A stretch of 64,000 bases of DNA from Hamadaea sp013361475. Lineage in GTDB: Bacteria > Actinomycetota > Actinomycetes > Mycobacteriales > Micromonosporaceae. The position numbers and the translations under genes are program-made. The notes beneath the pieces are model-generated. The model saw only the letters and a program-made list of their open reading frames with translations, ran no database searches and was not told where the DNA came from. Of the stretch, positions 1 to 8,362 are shown piece by piece. Numbering within the stretch: the stretch's first letter is position 1; every line of letters starts with the position of its first letter. The stretch lies in NCBI RefSeq assembly GCF_040654195.1, contig NZ_JBFAHM010000010.1:186001-250000 (forward strand), written 5' to 3'.

Positions 1-1212
1 GTTCGCGTTCGGCACCATCAGCCGCACGATGTCCTGCGCCTGCGTCTTCGGCAGCTGGTCGACGGCCACCTTGAAGGCGGGGCGCTCGGTGAAGCGCTGC
101 TTCATCGCCGGGGCGTCCAGGGCGGCCTTCGTCGCCGGCAGGTATCCGGTGTCGACCGACCACTGGGCGGCGTTGTCGGCCTGCGCCGCGAACTTGATGA
201 ACTCGAACGCGGCCTGCTTGCGGTCCTTCGGCACCCCGGCGAGCAGCGACAGGCCACCGCCGCCGGTCGGGCAGCCGAACTTCTTCTGCTCCGGGACGAA
301 GGCCGCGCCGACCTCGAACTTGGCGTCCTTGAGCAGGCTGCCGAGCGTACCGGTGGACTCCTGGAGGGTGGCGATCAGGCCGTTGGCGAAGTCGACCTTC
401 GGGCTCTTGGCCATGTACGCCTGCTTGTCGGTGTGGATGAGCGCGCGCTGGAACTCGCCCGCCTCGACCGCCCCGCCCTGGTCGATGGTGACGTCCAGGT
501 TCTTCGAGTAGTTGCCGTCCCACTGCCAGACCGCGCCCTGGAACATCCAGTCGCCGTCCACCTGCGGGTACGCGTGCAGCTTGGGCGCCTGGCCGTTGAC
601 CTTCACCTTCTGCAGCTCGGGCGCCCACTCGCGCAGTTCGGCCCACGTCTTGGGCCCCCGGTCGGGCAGCCCGGCCTGGGCGAACATCGTCTTGTTGTAG
701 TAGAAGAGCGGCGTGCTGCGGCCGAACGGCACCCACCAGGTCTCGTTCTTGACCGTGCCCTCGGCGATCAGGGTGTCGACGTAGTCCGTGGTCGCGAGGC
801 CGTTGCCGAAGTAGCCCGTGAGTGGTTCGAGGGCGTCGTTGAGGTAGAACTTCCGCCAGGTCACCTCGGAGAAGATGCACATGTCCGGCACCTGCCGGGC
901 CTGCATCCCGGCGGCGAGTTTCTGGGCGACCTCGTCGTAGGTGCCCTGGAACTGCGCCTCCAGGTAGATGTTCTGCTGGGAGTCGTTGAACTTGCCGACC
1001 AGTTTGGTGAAGGCGTCGCCGGTGGCGCCCGTGTAGGGGAACCAGATGACCACGCGCTGACGCTTGCCGTATTGCGCGGGGACCTTGCCCTCGGGCTGGG
1101 AGAAGCCACCGGCGCCGCCGCCGGAGCCACCGCCGCAGGCGGCGAGCGGGGCGGCGAGCAGGGCGCCACCGGCGAGGCCGAGGAGCCGGCGACGGCTGAG
1201 CGATGAAGTCAT
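1..1212 (-). CDS. ABC transporter solute-binding lipoprotein, UgpB-like (3' end outside window)
   Basis: Extracellular substrate-capture protein of a carbohydrate ABC importer, family 1 solute-binding fold. The N-terminus has arginines (SRRRLLG), a hydrophobic segment and a lipobox LAAC with Cys26, so it should be a membrane-anchored lipoprotein, perhaps Tat-exported. It starts at ATG 1212, 24 bases after ugpE-like, behind an AAAGGA ribosome site. The text (for example TWAELREWAPELQK and GGGGLSLLAGVPKDRKQAAFEFIKF) is typical of glycerol-3-phosphate or oligosaccharide binders. The glycerophosphodiesterase two genes upstream favours a glycerophosphodiester or glycerol-3-phosphate ligand, but this is inference. 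The C-terminus lies beyond position 1. Confidence 0.85.
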   Translation of the reverse strand, partial: MTSSLSRRRLLGLAGGALLAAPLAACGGGSGGGAGGFSQPEGKVPAQYGKRQRVVIWFPYTGATGDAFTKLVGKFNDSQQNIYLEAQFQGTYDEVAQKLAAGMQARQVPDMCIFSEVTWRKFYLNDALEPLTGYFGNGLATTDYVDTLIAEGTVKNETWWVPFGRSTPLFYYNKTMFAQAGLPDRGPKTWAELREWAPELQKVKVNGQAPKLHAYPQVDGDWMFQGAVWQWDGNYSKNLDVTIDQGGAVEAGEFQRALIHTDKQAYMAKSPKVDFANGLIATLQESTGTLGSLLKDAKFEVGAAFVPEQKKFGCPTGGGGLSLLAGVPKDRKQAAFEFIKFAAQADNAAQWSVDTGYLPATKAALDAPAMKQRFTERPAFKVAVDQLPKTQAQDIVRLMVPNAN

Positions 1213-1236
1213 TGCCGATCCTTTCTTAGGGGGAGG

Positions 1237-2058
1237 TCAGCCCTTGACGGCGCCCTGGGTCAACCCGGCGACGATCTGGCGCTGAGCGATGAAGAAGACG
1301 ACGAGGACGGGCAGCACCACGAAGACGGTGGCGGCCATGACGGCGCCCCAGTTCACGTAGCCCTCGGCGTTCTTGAGCAGAAGCAGGCCGACCGGGAGGG
1401 TCCGCATGCTGTTGGTGTTGGTCACGATGAGCGGCCAGACGAAGTCGTTCCACTTTCCGACCATCGACACGATGGTCACCGTGATCACCATCGGTTTGGA
1501 CAGCGGCAGCACGACGCTGAACAGCCGGCGCAGGTGCCCGGCGCCGTCGACGCGCGCGGCGTCGATGATCTCGTCGGGCAGCGTCAGCATGTGCTGGCGC
1601 AGCAGGAACGCACCGAACGCCGAGGCCGCGCCGGGGATGACGATGCCCTGATAGGTGTTGATCCAGCCCAGCTCGGACACCGTGAGGTAGTTGGGCAGGA
1701 GCACCACGTGGCCGGGCACCATGAGCGCGGCGAGCAGGATGCCGAACAGCACCCGCTTGAACGGGAAGCGCAGGAAGACGAACGCGTACGCCGTGAGCAC
1801 GGCGTTGGTCACCTCCAGCGCGGTGCCCGCCACCGTGGTGATGATGGAGTTCAGGTAGAAGTCGCCGAACGGGGCCGACCGCCACGCGTCGACGTAGTTG
1901 TGCCACTCGAAGCTGGTCGGCCACCAGGCCGGGGGGAACGAGTAGATGTCGGCCGACGGCTTGAGCGAGGAGGCGAACAGCCAGTACAGGGGGCCGACCA
2001 TGATGACGCCGACGACCGTCAGCGACAGGTACAGGCTGAACTTGCGGGCGACGGTCAT
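1237..2058 (-). CDS. ABC transporter permease, UgpE-like
   Basis: Inner-membrane permease of 273 residues, MalG/UgpE family, with about six hydrophobic helices. The cytoplasmic EAA loop that docks on the ATPase reads DEIIDAARVDGAGHLRRLF at roughly residues 163-181. The ATG at 2058 overlaps the stop of the ugpA-like gene as ATGA, which fixes the start and implies translational coupling. Together with the neighbouring permease and binding protein it forms the importer. No ATP-binding subunit is visible in the window; actinobacteria often use a shared MsiK-type ATPase, or the gene may lie before position 1. Confidence 0.9.
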   Translation of the reverse strand: MTVARKFSLYLSLTVVGVIMVGPLYWLFASSLKPSADIYSFPPAWWPTSFEWHNYVDAWRSAPFGDFYLNSIITTVAGTALEVTNAVLTAYAFVFLRFPFKRVLFGILLAALMVPGHVVLLPNYLTVSELGWINTYQGIVIPGAASAFGAFLLRQHMLTLPDEIIDAARVDGAGHLRRLFSVVLPLSKPMVITVTIVSMVGKWNDFVWPLIVTNTNSMRTLPVGLLLLKNAEGYVNWGAVMAATVFVVLPVLVVFFIAQRQIVAGLTQGAVKG

Positions 2059-2993
2059 CGGTAGTGGACCTTCCGCTCGACGTACCGGGTCTGCAGCAGC
2101 GTGATCACCAGCAGGATCACGAACATGACGATGGCGCCGGCCCCGGCCGGTCCCGCCTCGAAGTCGCTGAAGCCCTTCTCGTAGACGTACCAGGAGAGGA
2201 TGGTCGTCGAGCCGCCCGGGCCGCCGTCGGTCATCACGGCGATGACGTCGAACGCCTGGAACGACGAGATGATCGTGGTGATCATCAGGAAGAAGGTGAC
2301 CGGCGAGAGCAGCGGCAGGGTGATCCGGCGGAACACCGTCCACGCGCTCGCGCCGTCCAGCGACGCCGACTCGTAGAGGTCTTTCGGCATACCTTGCAGG
2401 CCGGCCAGGTAGACGATGGCCGAGAAGCCGACGTTCTTCCAGAGGTACACGATCATCACGGCCGGCAGCGCCCAGCCCGAGTCGGTCAGCCAGGACGGCG
2501 AGCTCTGCCCGATCGCGGAGAACGCCACCCGGGACAGCCCGTAGTTCGGGTCGAAGATGAAGACCCAGGCCAGACCGACCGCGGCGCCCGACAGCACGTG
2601 CGGCGCGAAGACCATCGTGCGGACGACGCCGCGGCCCTTGAGCTTCTGGTTCAGCAGCAGCGCCACGCCGAGTCCCAGCACGAGGCTGCCGCCGACGATG
2701 CCGACCACGAAGATCACCGTCGTGAGCAGCACCTCCCGGAACTCGTGCCCGGTGAGCAGCTCCTGATAGTTCTCCAACCCGACGAACGTCGGCGTGGGCG
2801 CGATCAGGTTCCACGAGGTGAGGCTCAGGTACGCGTTGTAGATGACCGGCCAGTAGGAGAAGACCGCGAGCAGGATGAAGTTCGGCGCGACCAGGGCGGC
2901 GAACGTCAGGTACTCCCGGGCACGCTTCGGCTTCCGGCGTACCGGGGTCGCCGGCTGCTCGGTCGCTGGGCGTGCGGCCTCCAGAGTGCTCAT
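2055..2993 (-). CDS. ABC transporter permease, UgpA-like
   Basis: Inner-membrane permease of 312 residues, MalF/UgpA family, the heterodimer partner of the downstream permease. A basic cytoplasmic N-terminus (VRRKPKRAREY) precedes six hydrophobic helices. The EAA loop reads KDLYESASLDGASAWTVFRR. The start ATG 2993 overlaps the stop of the phosphodiesterase gene (ATGA), and its own stop overlaps the next start in the same way, so four genes form one translationally coupled unit. Transport role is secure; substrate is inferred from context. Confidence 0.9.
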   Translation of the reverse strand: MSTLEAARPATEQPATPVRRKPKRAREYLTFAALVAPNFILLAVFSYWPVIYNAYLSLTSWNLIAPTPTFVGLENYQELLTGHEFREVLLTTVIFVVGIVGGSLVLGLGVALLLNQKLKGRGVVRTMVFAPHVLSGAAVGLAWVFIFDPNYGLSRVAFSAIGQSSPSWLTDSGWALPAVMIVYLWKNVGFSAIVYLAGLQGMPKDLYESASLDGASAWTVFRRITLPLLSPVTFFLMITTIISSFQAFDVIAVMTDGGPGGSTTILSWYVYEKGFSDFEAGPAGAGAIVMFVILLVITLLQTRYVERKVHYR

Positions 2994-3676
2994 GGCATCA
3001 GGGAGAGCAGCTCGGCGATGTCGTCGGCGACGAGCCCGTCGACCCCGTACGCGACCGCGGCGGCGACCTGCGCGGGATCGGCGAGCGGGCCGACCCACAC
3101 CCGGTAGCCCTCCGAACGCATGCGGGGCACCTCGGCGGCGTCGGCGACGGCCCAGCGCGGGCCGAAGTACTGCGGCTTCATCGCGTCGAGCAGCTCGGCC
3201 GGGGCCGGGTTCTCCTCGGTCCAGTCCAGCCCGATGATCGCATCCGGCGTGTCCTGGCGCAGCTTGATCAGCGCCTCGCGGCCACCCCGCCGGGCCGCCA
3301 CGAAGATGGCCCGCTCGAACGCGCCCGGCTTCTTGCGGAGCGCCTCGACGGCGGGGGCGACCACGTCGTCGGTCTTGAGGTCGACCAGGAAGGTGACGTC
3401 GTCGAACTCGTCGATCAGCTCGGCGAACTCCGGCACCTCGTACCCCTGGCCGTCGATCGCGCGCAGCTCGGCCAGGGTAAGGTCGGCGAACTGGGCGTCC
3501 ACCCCCCAGAGCCGCTGCAGCGACGCGTCGTGCAGCAGGGCGATCCGGCCGTCCCGGGTCAGGCGCAGGTCGAACTCGAGGGTGTTGGCGCCCTTGTCGA
3601 CCGCGGAGCGGAACGACGGCATGGTGTTCTCACGGTGCACCAACGGGTCACCCCGGTGCGCGATGGTCAGGAACAC
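2990..3676 (-). CDS. Cytoplasmic glycerophosphodiester phosphodiesterase, UgpQ-like
   Basis: Hydrolyses glycerophosphodiesters to glycerol-3-phosphate plus an alcohol. The 228-residue protein has no signal peptide and opens with the GDPD signature IAHRGDPLVHRENTMPSF, with metal and catalytic residues in the HRG and EN motifs, followed by LEFDLRLTRDGRIALLHD. It lacks long insertions and is compact like UgpQ. GTG 3676 is chosen because AGGAG lies 5-6 bases upstream; another GTG at 3694 lacks one. It is the first gene of the transporter unit, so imported phosphodiesters would be cleaved inside the cell. Confidence 0.88.
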   Translation of the reverse strand: MFLTIAHRGDPLVHRENTMPSFRSAVDKGANTLEFDLRLTRDGRIALLHDASLQRLWGVDAQFADLTLAELRAIDGQGYEVPEFAELIDEFDDVTFLVDLKTDDVVAPAVEALRKKPGAFERAIFVAARRGGREALIKLRQDTPDAIIGLDWTEENPAPAELLDAMKPQYFGPRWAVADAAEVPRMRSEGYRVWVGPLADPAQVAAAVAYGVDGLVADDIAELLSLMP

Positions 3677-3698
3677 GGTCTCTCCTAACAGCACACGA

Positions 3699-3830
3699 CT
3701 TAACGCTCTAGAGCGTTTTGATCACGGAAGCAGTTAACACGACAGACACACAACGAGCAAGAGGGAATGCGCCGCAAAGCGCTGACCGGCCGATAAAGCT
3801 GTTAGAAGCGATGTTAAGAAGGCGGTTAAC
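3699..3830. promoter_or_regulatory. Control region of the transporter unit with TTAAC-type DeoR half-sites and a perfect palindrome
   Basis: This 130-base gap in an otherwise coupled gene string carries GCGATGTTAAG at 3808-3818, identical to a site upstream of the kinase operon (9827-9837, opposite strand). It also has GTTAAC at 3733-3738 and 3825-3830 (the latter contains the stop codon of the upstream gene), CTTAAC at 3699-3704 and a perfect 16-base palindrome AACGCTCTAGAGCGTT at 3702-3717. The 11-base identity suggests shared control by the DeoR regulator of this cluster; the palindrome may belong to a second regulator. Confidence 0.55.
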
Positions 3831-4605
3831 GCACACCAACGAGCGAGAGAAGCTCGCTCAGCAGGTCCGGCGCGCCGGCGATGGTCTCGCCGGAGGCCAT
3901 GGTGTGCGGGGCGCCCGTCCGGTCCACGACCAGAGCACCCGCCTCACGCGCGATGACGACGCCGGCCGCGGTGTCCCACGGCTTGTTCGCGAGCATCACC
4001 AGGGCGTCGAGCCGCCCCTCGGCCACCCAGACCAGGTCGATCGCGGCGCTGCCCAGCATGCGTACGCGCTGGACCCGGGGCACGAGGCGACCGGTGACGG
4101 CGAGCCGGTCGGCGTTCGCGGCCGCCGCACCCTCCCCCACCGCGTAGTCCCCGACGGCCACCACGGCGTCGGCCAGCCGGTCGACTCCGCTCGCCCGGAT
4201 GGGCCGGCCGTCGGCGTACGCCCCTTCGCCCTCCACGGCGTGATAGCGCCGGTGCAGGAACGGGGTGTCGACCACCCCGAGGACGGGCACTCCGGCCGAG
4301 ACCAGCCCCAACGAGACGGCCACGAGCGGTATGCCGTGCACGAGGTTCACCGTTCCGTCGACCGGATCGAGCACCCAGGTCAGTCCGTCGGTGGCACCGG
4401 CCGAGCCTTCCTCCTCGCCGAGGAACCCGACGTCCGGCGTACGCTCCGCCAGGAAGGACCGCACCGCGCGTTCGACCGCGTAGTCCACCTCGGACGCCAT
4501 GTCCCGGTCGCCCTTGGCGGTCAGCACCCCGGGCAAACGCGTACGCAGCATCCCGGCGGCCAGATCGACGGCGTCCTGCGCGGCGGCCAGCAACGCCGCC
4601 GTCAT
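3826..4605 (-). CDS. Inositol monophosphatase family phosphatase
   Basis: Mg-dependent phosphomonoesterase of 259 residues, IMPase/SuhB/CysQ superfamily. The three metal-site motifs are present: GEEE near residue 63, WVLDPVDGTVN near 76-86 and PWDTAAGVVIAREAG near 208-222. Members cleave inositol phosphate, histidinol phosphate, fructose-1,6-bisphosphate or PAP, so the substrate cannot be read from sequence. ATG 4605 overlaps the upstream stop (ATGA). In this operon it may dephosphorylate the polyol phosphate left by the phosphodiesterase (inference). Confidence 0.88.
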   Translation of the reverse strand: MTAALLAAAQDAVDLAAGMLRTRLPGVLTAKGDRDMASEVDYAVERAVRSFLAERTPDVGFLGEEEGSAGATDGLTWVLDPVDGTVNLVHGIPLVAVSLGLVSAGVPVLGVVDTPFLHRRYHAVEGEGAYADGRPIRASGVDRLADAVVAVGDYAVGEGAAAANADRLAVTGRLVPRVQRVRMLGSAAIDLVWVAEGRLDALVMLANKPWDTAAGVVIAREAGALVVDRTGAPHTMASGETIAGAPDLLSELLSLVGVR

Positions 4606-5627
4606 GACCGGCCGTAGTGAGCGGCGACCTCAGCGGCGGCCAGCGTCGCCGCGCGTTCGGCGGTCTGCCGCGTCGCCCCGGCCAGGTGCGGTGTCAGCAC
4701 CGTACCCGGAGCCTTCAGCAGCCGCGAGCCGGCCGGAATGGGCTCACTGTCGTAGACGTCGAAGGCCGCCGCGCCGAGGTGCCCGGAGTCCAGGGCGTCG
4801 ACGACCGCCTCGTAGTCGAGCAGCCCGCCCCGGGCGGTGTTGACGAGCACCGAGCCCCGGGGCATCCGGGCGATCTGCGCCGAACCGATCATGTGGTGGT
4901 TCTCCGGGGTCAGCCGGGCGTGCAGGCTCACCGCCGTGCTGCGCTCCAGTAACTCGTCGAGCCCGACAAGCTCCACACCCTCCGGCGCGGTGGTGACGAA
5001 GGGGTCGTACACCAGCACCGTGGCGTCGAAGGCCCGCAGAATCCGGGCCACCCGCGCGCCGATCGCCCCGTATCCGATCAACCCGGCCGTACTTCCGGCC
5101 AGCTCACTGCCCACCGCGTCGAGGGCGTACAGGTCGCTGCGCCACTGCCCGTCGCGTACCCCTTGGTGGATCTGGGGGATCTGCCGCAGCGCGGCCAGCA
5201 ACAGCGCCACGGCGTGTTCCGCCGCGGCGATCGCGTTACGGCCAGGCGTCGTGCGGACGGTTACCCCGTGGCGTTCCGCGGCCGGCAGGTTGACGTTGAC
5301 CGGACCGCCGCGGCAGACCACGACCAGCTCCAGGTCAGGCGCGGCGGCGAGGACCCGTTCGGTGACCGGCGCCATCTGGGTGACCAGCACCCGAACCCCG
5401 GGCAGGGCGGCGATCAGCTCGTCCTCGGTGCCGGACGCCTCATCCACCTCGGCCACCGGCCCGAACGGGACGAGCGGCCAGGGCAGCGTCTGCTCCTGAA
5501 CGACGACGGGGACGTCGGCCGTCCCGAGCGTGGCCTGGAGCGCGGCGGTGAGGAGGGACGGGGTGACGAAATGATCGCCGGTGGCGAGGATCTTGAGGGG
5601 TCGCATCATCACTTCCTTGTCGATCAC
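4602..5627 (-). CDS. D-2-hydroxyacid dehydrogenase (phosphoglycerate dehydrogenase-like)
   Basis: NAD-dependent oxidoreductase of 341 residues. It has the Rossmann motif LIGYGAIGARVARIL and the catalytic trio Arg (NTARGGLLD), Glu (DVYDSEP) and His (TPHLAG) of the D-isomer-specific 2-hydroxyacid dehydrogenases. GTG 5627 forms a GTGA overlap with the kinase stop; ATG codons 15 and 18 bases downstream are alternatives. Lying between polyol kinases and a phosphatase, it probably oxidises a sugar acid or reduces a keto acid in the same pathway, but the substrate is unknown. Confidence 0.87.
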   Translation of the reverse strand: MIDKEVMMRPLKILATGDHFVTPSLLTAALQATLGTADVPVVVQEQTLPWPLVPFGPVAEVDEASGTEDELIAALPGVRVLVTQMAPVTERVLAAAPDLELVVVCRGGPVNVNLPAAERHGVTVRTTPGRNAIAAAEHAVALLLAALRQIPQIHQGVRDGQWRSDLYALDAVGSELAGSTAGLIGYGAIGARVARILRAFDATVLVYDPFVTTAPEGVELVGLDELLERSTAVSLHARLTPENHHMIGSAQIARMPRGSVLVNTARGGLLDYEAVVDALDSGHLGAAAFDVYDSEPIPAGSRLLKAPGTVLTPHLAGATRQTAERAATLAAAEVAAHYGRS

Positions 5628-6988
5628 CAGCTCGCACGGGCGCGCGAGACGTGGTCGAGATATCGGGCGTAGCGGTCCTCATAGGAGGTCCGCGGCTCGT
5701 AAACGATTCCTGGGGCGGGCGCGAAAACGACCTCCCCCGGCAGCGCGGCCGCCGCCGCCATCGCGGCTCCCCGCGCACCGACCTCCTGCCCGGCGAGCAC
5801 CCGGATCGGGCGGCCGAGGACGTCGGCGAAGATCTGCGCCCAGGCCGGGGTGGCCAATCCCCCACCACAGGCCACCAGCTCGCCGGAGAGCCCGGCGGCG
5901 GTCAGGCAATGCCGCGCGCTGTACGCGATCGCCTCGCACACCGCCCGCACGACGTCGGCGGGAGTGGTCCCGAGATGCAGGCCGTCGAGGCGGCCCCGAG
6001 CGCGCGGGTCGACGAACGGAGCGCGTTCGCCCGCCTCGGAGAAGTACGGCAGGACGGTCAGCCCGGCCGAGTCGCCGGTGGCGAGCAGCTCCGGCAGATC
6101 GGCCACGGTCGCCGAGACCAGCCGCAGCGCCCAGTCCAGCGCGGCGGTGCCGACCATCGCGGGCAACGCCCGCAACCACCGGCCCTCCGCCCAGGTACGC
6201 AGACTGAGCCCGGCCGGTTCGGCGGCGGTGTCGACGGTGTCCACGAGAACCTGGCAGGCCAACGTCGTACCGAGGATGAGGAGGCCGTCGCCGACGGCGG
6301 TCACCCCGGCGCCCAAGGCGGAGGCGGGCAGGTCGTAGAGGGCGGCGACGACCGGCGTCCCGTCCGGCAGCCGTCCCGAAGGGGCGGTCCGCGCAGGTGG
6401 CAGCAAGCGCTCGTGCTCTCCGAGTCCGCACAGGCTCAGCAGGTCCCGCTGATCCGTCGGGTCGGTCGCGCGTACGCCGGTCAGCCGGTGCAGGAGGACG
6501 TCCTTGCAGTACGCCGCGGTGGCCGCCCGCTTCAGCGACTCGGGCTCGTGCTGGGCGACCCAGGCCAGCAGCGGCGTCTGCGCGCCCGGGAACATGAGCG
6601 TCCCGGTACGCCGGAAACCCGCGGTGAGCAGCCCGGACGCGTCCCAGTCGCGGACGATGCCGGCGGCCCGGCCGTCCATCCAGGAGATCGCGGGCCGGAC
6701 CGGACGGCCGTCGGCATCCACCAGCCAGAGCCCGTCACCCTGGGCGGTGACCCCGATCGCCTGCACCGGGCCGATCGACTCCCGCAGCTCGGCGAGGACC
6801 TCCTCGACCGAGGCCACCACGAGGTCGGCGTCCTGCTCGTACCAGCCCGGACCGACGCGGTCGACCCGCGTGGGCCGGGCGGCGCGCGCCAGCGGCTCGC
6901 CGGTGACCGAGAAGGCCACCGCCTTGGTGAGCGTGGTGCCCGCGTCGACCCCGACGACGACCGGCTCAGACGATCTCGTACGCGACAC
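5624..6988 (-). CDS. FGGY-family carbohydrate kinase (second of two)
   Basis: ATP-dependent sugar or polyol kinase of 454 residues. N-terminal lobe VVVGVDAGTTLTKAVAF contains the phosphate-binding DxGTT motif; ISWMDGRA and the C-terminal CGGGLATPAWAQIFADVLGRPI match the FGGY signature. GTG 6988 is chosen; it overlaps the 3' end of the DeoR gene by 23 bases, and no other start lies between it and the conserved VVVGVD. Its resemblance to erythritol or xylulose kinases is only general. The paralogue at 8359-9810 suggests two phosphorylation steps or two substrates. Confidence 0.88.
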   Translation of the reverse strand: MSRTRSSEPVVVGVDAGTTLTKAVAFSVTGEPLARAARPTRVDRVGPGWYEQDADLVVASVEEVLAELRESIGPVQAIGVTAQGDGLWLVDADGRPVRPAISWMDGRAAGIVRDWDASGLLTAGFRRTGTLMFPGAQTPLLAWVAQHEPESLKRAATAAYCKDVLLHRLTGVRATDPTDQRDLLSLCGLGEHERLLPPARTAPSGRLPDGTPVVAALYDLPASALGAGVTAVGDGLLILGTTLACQVLVDTVDTAAEPAGLSLRTWAEGRWLRALPAMVGTAALDWALRLVSATVADLPELLATGDSAGLTVLPYFSEAGERAPFVDPRARGRLDGLHLGTTPADVVRAVCEAIAYSARHCLTAAGLSGELVACGGGLATPAWAQIFADVLGRPIRVLAGQEVGARGAAMAAAAALPGEVVFAPAPGIVYEPRTSYEDRYARYLDHVSRARASW

Positions 6989-7751
6989 CGTTCTCCCGCA
7001 TCTCCCGTAACGTCTCGGCGGGCGCACCGGCGTCGGTCAGCACCAGGTCGAAGTCGCGCAGCGGGGCGACCCGGTGCAAGGCGACGCGACCCAGCTTGGT
7101 GTGGTCGACGAGGAGGACCGAACGCTGAGCGCAGCGGATCATCGCGCGTTTGACCAGCACGATCTCCTGCTCCTGGTGATAGGCGTACGACCCCGACACC
7201 GCGGAGGTGGAGGCGAACAGCAGATCGACGCGCAGCGCCTCGATCGCCTCCATGCAGGGCACCCCGAGGAACGAGTCGTGCGTCGCGTAGTACTCGCCGC
7301 CCAGCGAGAGCAGCCGGATGCCGCGTACGCCCGACAGCAGCTTGATGGTCTCGAGGAAGTTCGTGATGACGGTCAGCGGGCCGGCGTCCACCAGCAGCCG
7401 GGCCAGCTCCAGCGTGCTCGTCGAGTCGTCGAGCATCACCGCCATCCCGGGTTCGACGAGTTCCCGGGCCCGTTGCGCCAGCGCCAGCTTCTCGGTGCGG
7501 GCGGCGCGCAGCCGGTAGGAGACGTTGCTCTCGAAGACGCTGGACGGCTGCGCGCTGACGCCGCCCCGGAACTTCCGGACGACCCCCTGCTTCTCCAGCT
7601 CGTCGAGGTCGCGGTGCACCGTCATCAGGCTGACGTGGAACATCTCGGCCAGGTCGGCGGCGGACACCGATCCGTGCTGCATCACGTACTCGGCGATCTC
7701 GGCCTGGCGCTGGGCCGGGCGCCCGCGGTCGGCGGTCTCGGAGGCGGTCAT
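6966..7751 (-). CDS. DeoR/GlpR-family transcriptional repressor
   Basis: 261-residue regulator. Its N-terminal winged helix (ADLAEMFHVSLMTVHRDLDELEKQGVVRKFRGG) is the classical DeoR signature, followed by a DeoR-type sugar-phosphate sensor domain (LDDSTSTLELARLL, ITNFLETIKLL). ATG 7751 overlaps the preceding stop as ATGA. It lies inside the operon it most likely controls; candidate operators are the TGTTAA palindromes at 9820-9834 and 9876-9887 and the matching site at 3808-3818. The effector is probably a phosphorylated pathway sugar, by family analogy. Confidence 0.92.
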   Translation of the reverse strand: MTASETADRGRPAQRQAEIAEYVMQHGSVSAADLAEMFHVSLMTVHRDLDELEKQGVVRKFRGGVSAQPSSVFESNVSYRLRAARTEKLALAQRARELVEPGMAVMLDDSTSTLELARLLVDAGPLTVITNFLETIKLLSGVRGIRLLSLGGEYYATHDSFLGVPCMEAIEALRVDLLFASTSAVSGSYAYHQEQEIVLVKRAMIRCAQRSVLLVDHTKLGRVALHRVAPLRDFDLVLTDAGAPAETLREMRENGVAYEIV

Positions 7752-8362
7752 GCGGACCATCCTGCGGCCAGCGGCACGTTATACGCCAGCAGGGCGTACT
7801 GGTCGCCGGTGAGCCGGAACGTCACGGTCGCCGCCGGGTCCAGCTCGGGCAGGCGGCGTCGGTACTCGCTCAGCGGTACGCCGAGCACCGCGCAGGTGAC
7901 CAGGCGGAGCAGCGTGTTGTGCGCGACCACGAGCAGCTTCTCCTGGCCCTCGGCCAGGTCGGTCAGGGCGGTCAGCGTACGGGTGACGGCCTCGCGGGGG
8001 TCCTCCCCGCCGGGGAAGTGACCGGCCACCGGGTCGGCGACGAACCGTTCGACCGCTGCCGCGTCCACCTCCCGCACTTCGTCCAGCGTCTTGCCCTCGG
8101 CGATGCCGAAGTCCAGCTCCCGGAGCCGCTTGTCCACCACCGGCGTCCGGTTCAGCAGCGCCGCCGTCGGCGCGATGGTGGCCTGCGCGCGCTGCAGCGT
8201 CGAGCAGGCCAGACCGGTGAAGTCCTGCGTCTTCGCCCAGCTCGCCAACGCTTCGGCCTGCCGCAGGCCGTGGTCGTCGAGCGGGATGTCGCTGCGGCCG
8301 GCGTACCGGTTGGGCGAGTGCCAGGCGGTCCGCCCGTGCCGGGCCAGCACCAAGGTCGTCAT
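7748..8362 (-). CDS. Histidine phosphatase family protein (phosphoglycerate mutase-like)
   Basis: 204-residue phosphohydrolase with the catalytic LARHGRTAWH motif (His9) and a second histidine in VVAHNTLLRL. ATG 8362 overlaps the kinase stop (ATGA). Family members act on sugar phosphates, alpha-ribazole phosphate or phosphoglycerate. Placed between a kinase and a repressor, it may drain or recycle a phosphorylated intermediate; the true substrate is unknown. Confidence 0.88.
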   Translation of the reverse strand: MTTLVLARHGRTAWHSPNRYAGRSDIPLDDHGLRQAEALASWAKTQDFTGLACSTLQRAQATIAPTAALLNRTPVVDKRLRELDFGIAEGKTLDEVREVDAAAVERFVADPVAGHFPGGEDPREAVTRTLTALTDLAEGQEKLLVVAHNTLLRLVTCAVLGVPLSEYRRRLPELDPAATVTFRLTGDQYALLAYNVPLAAGWSA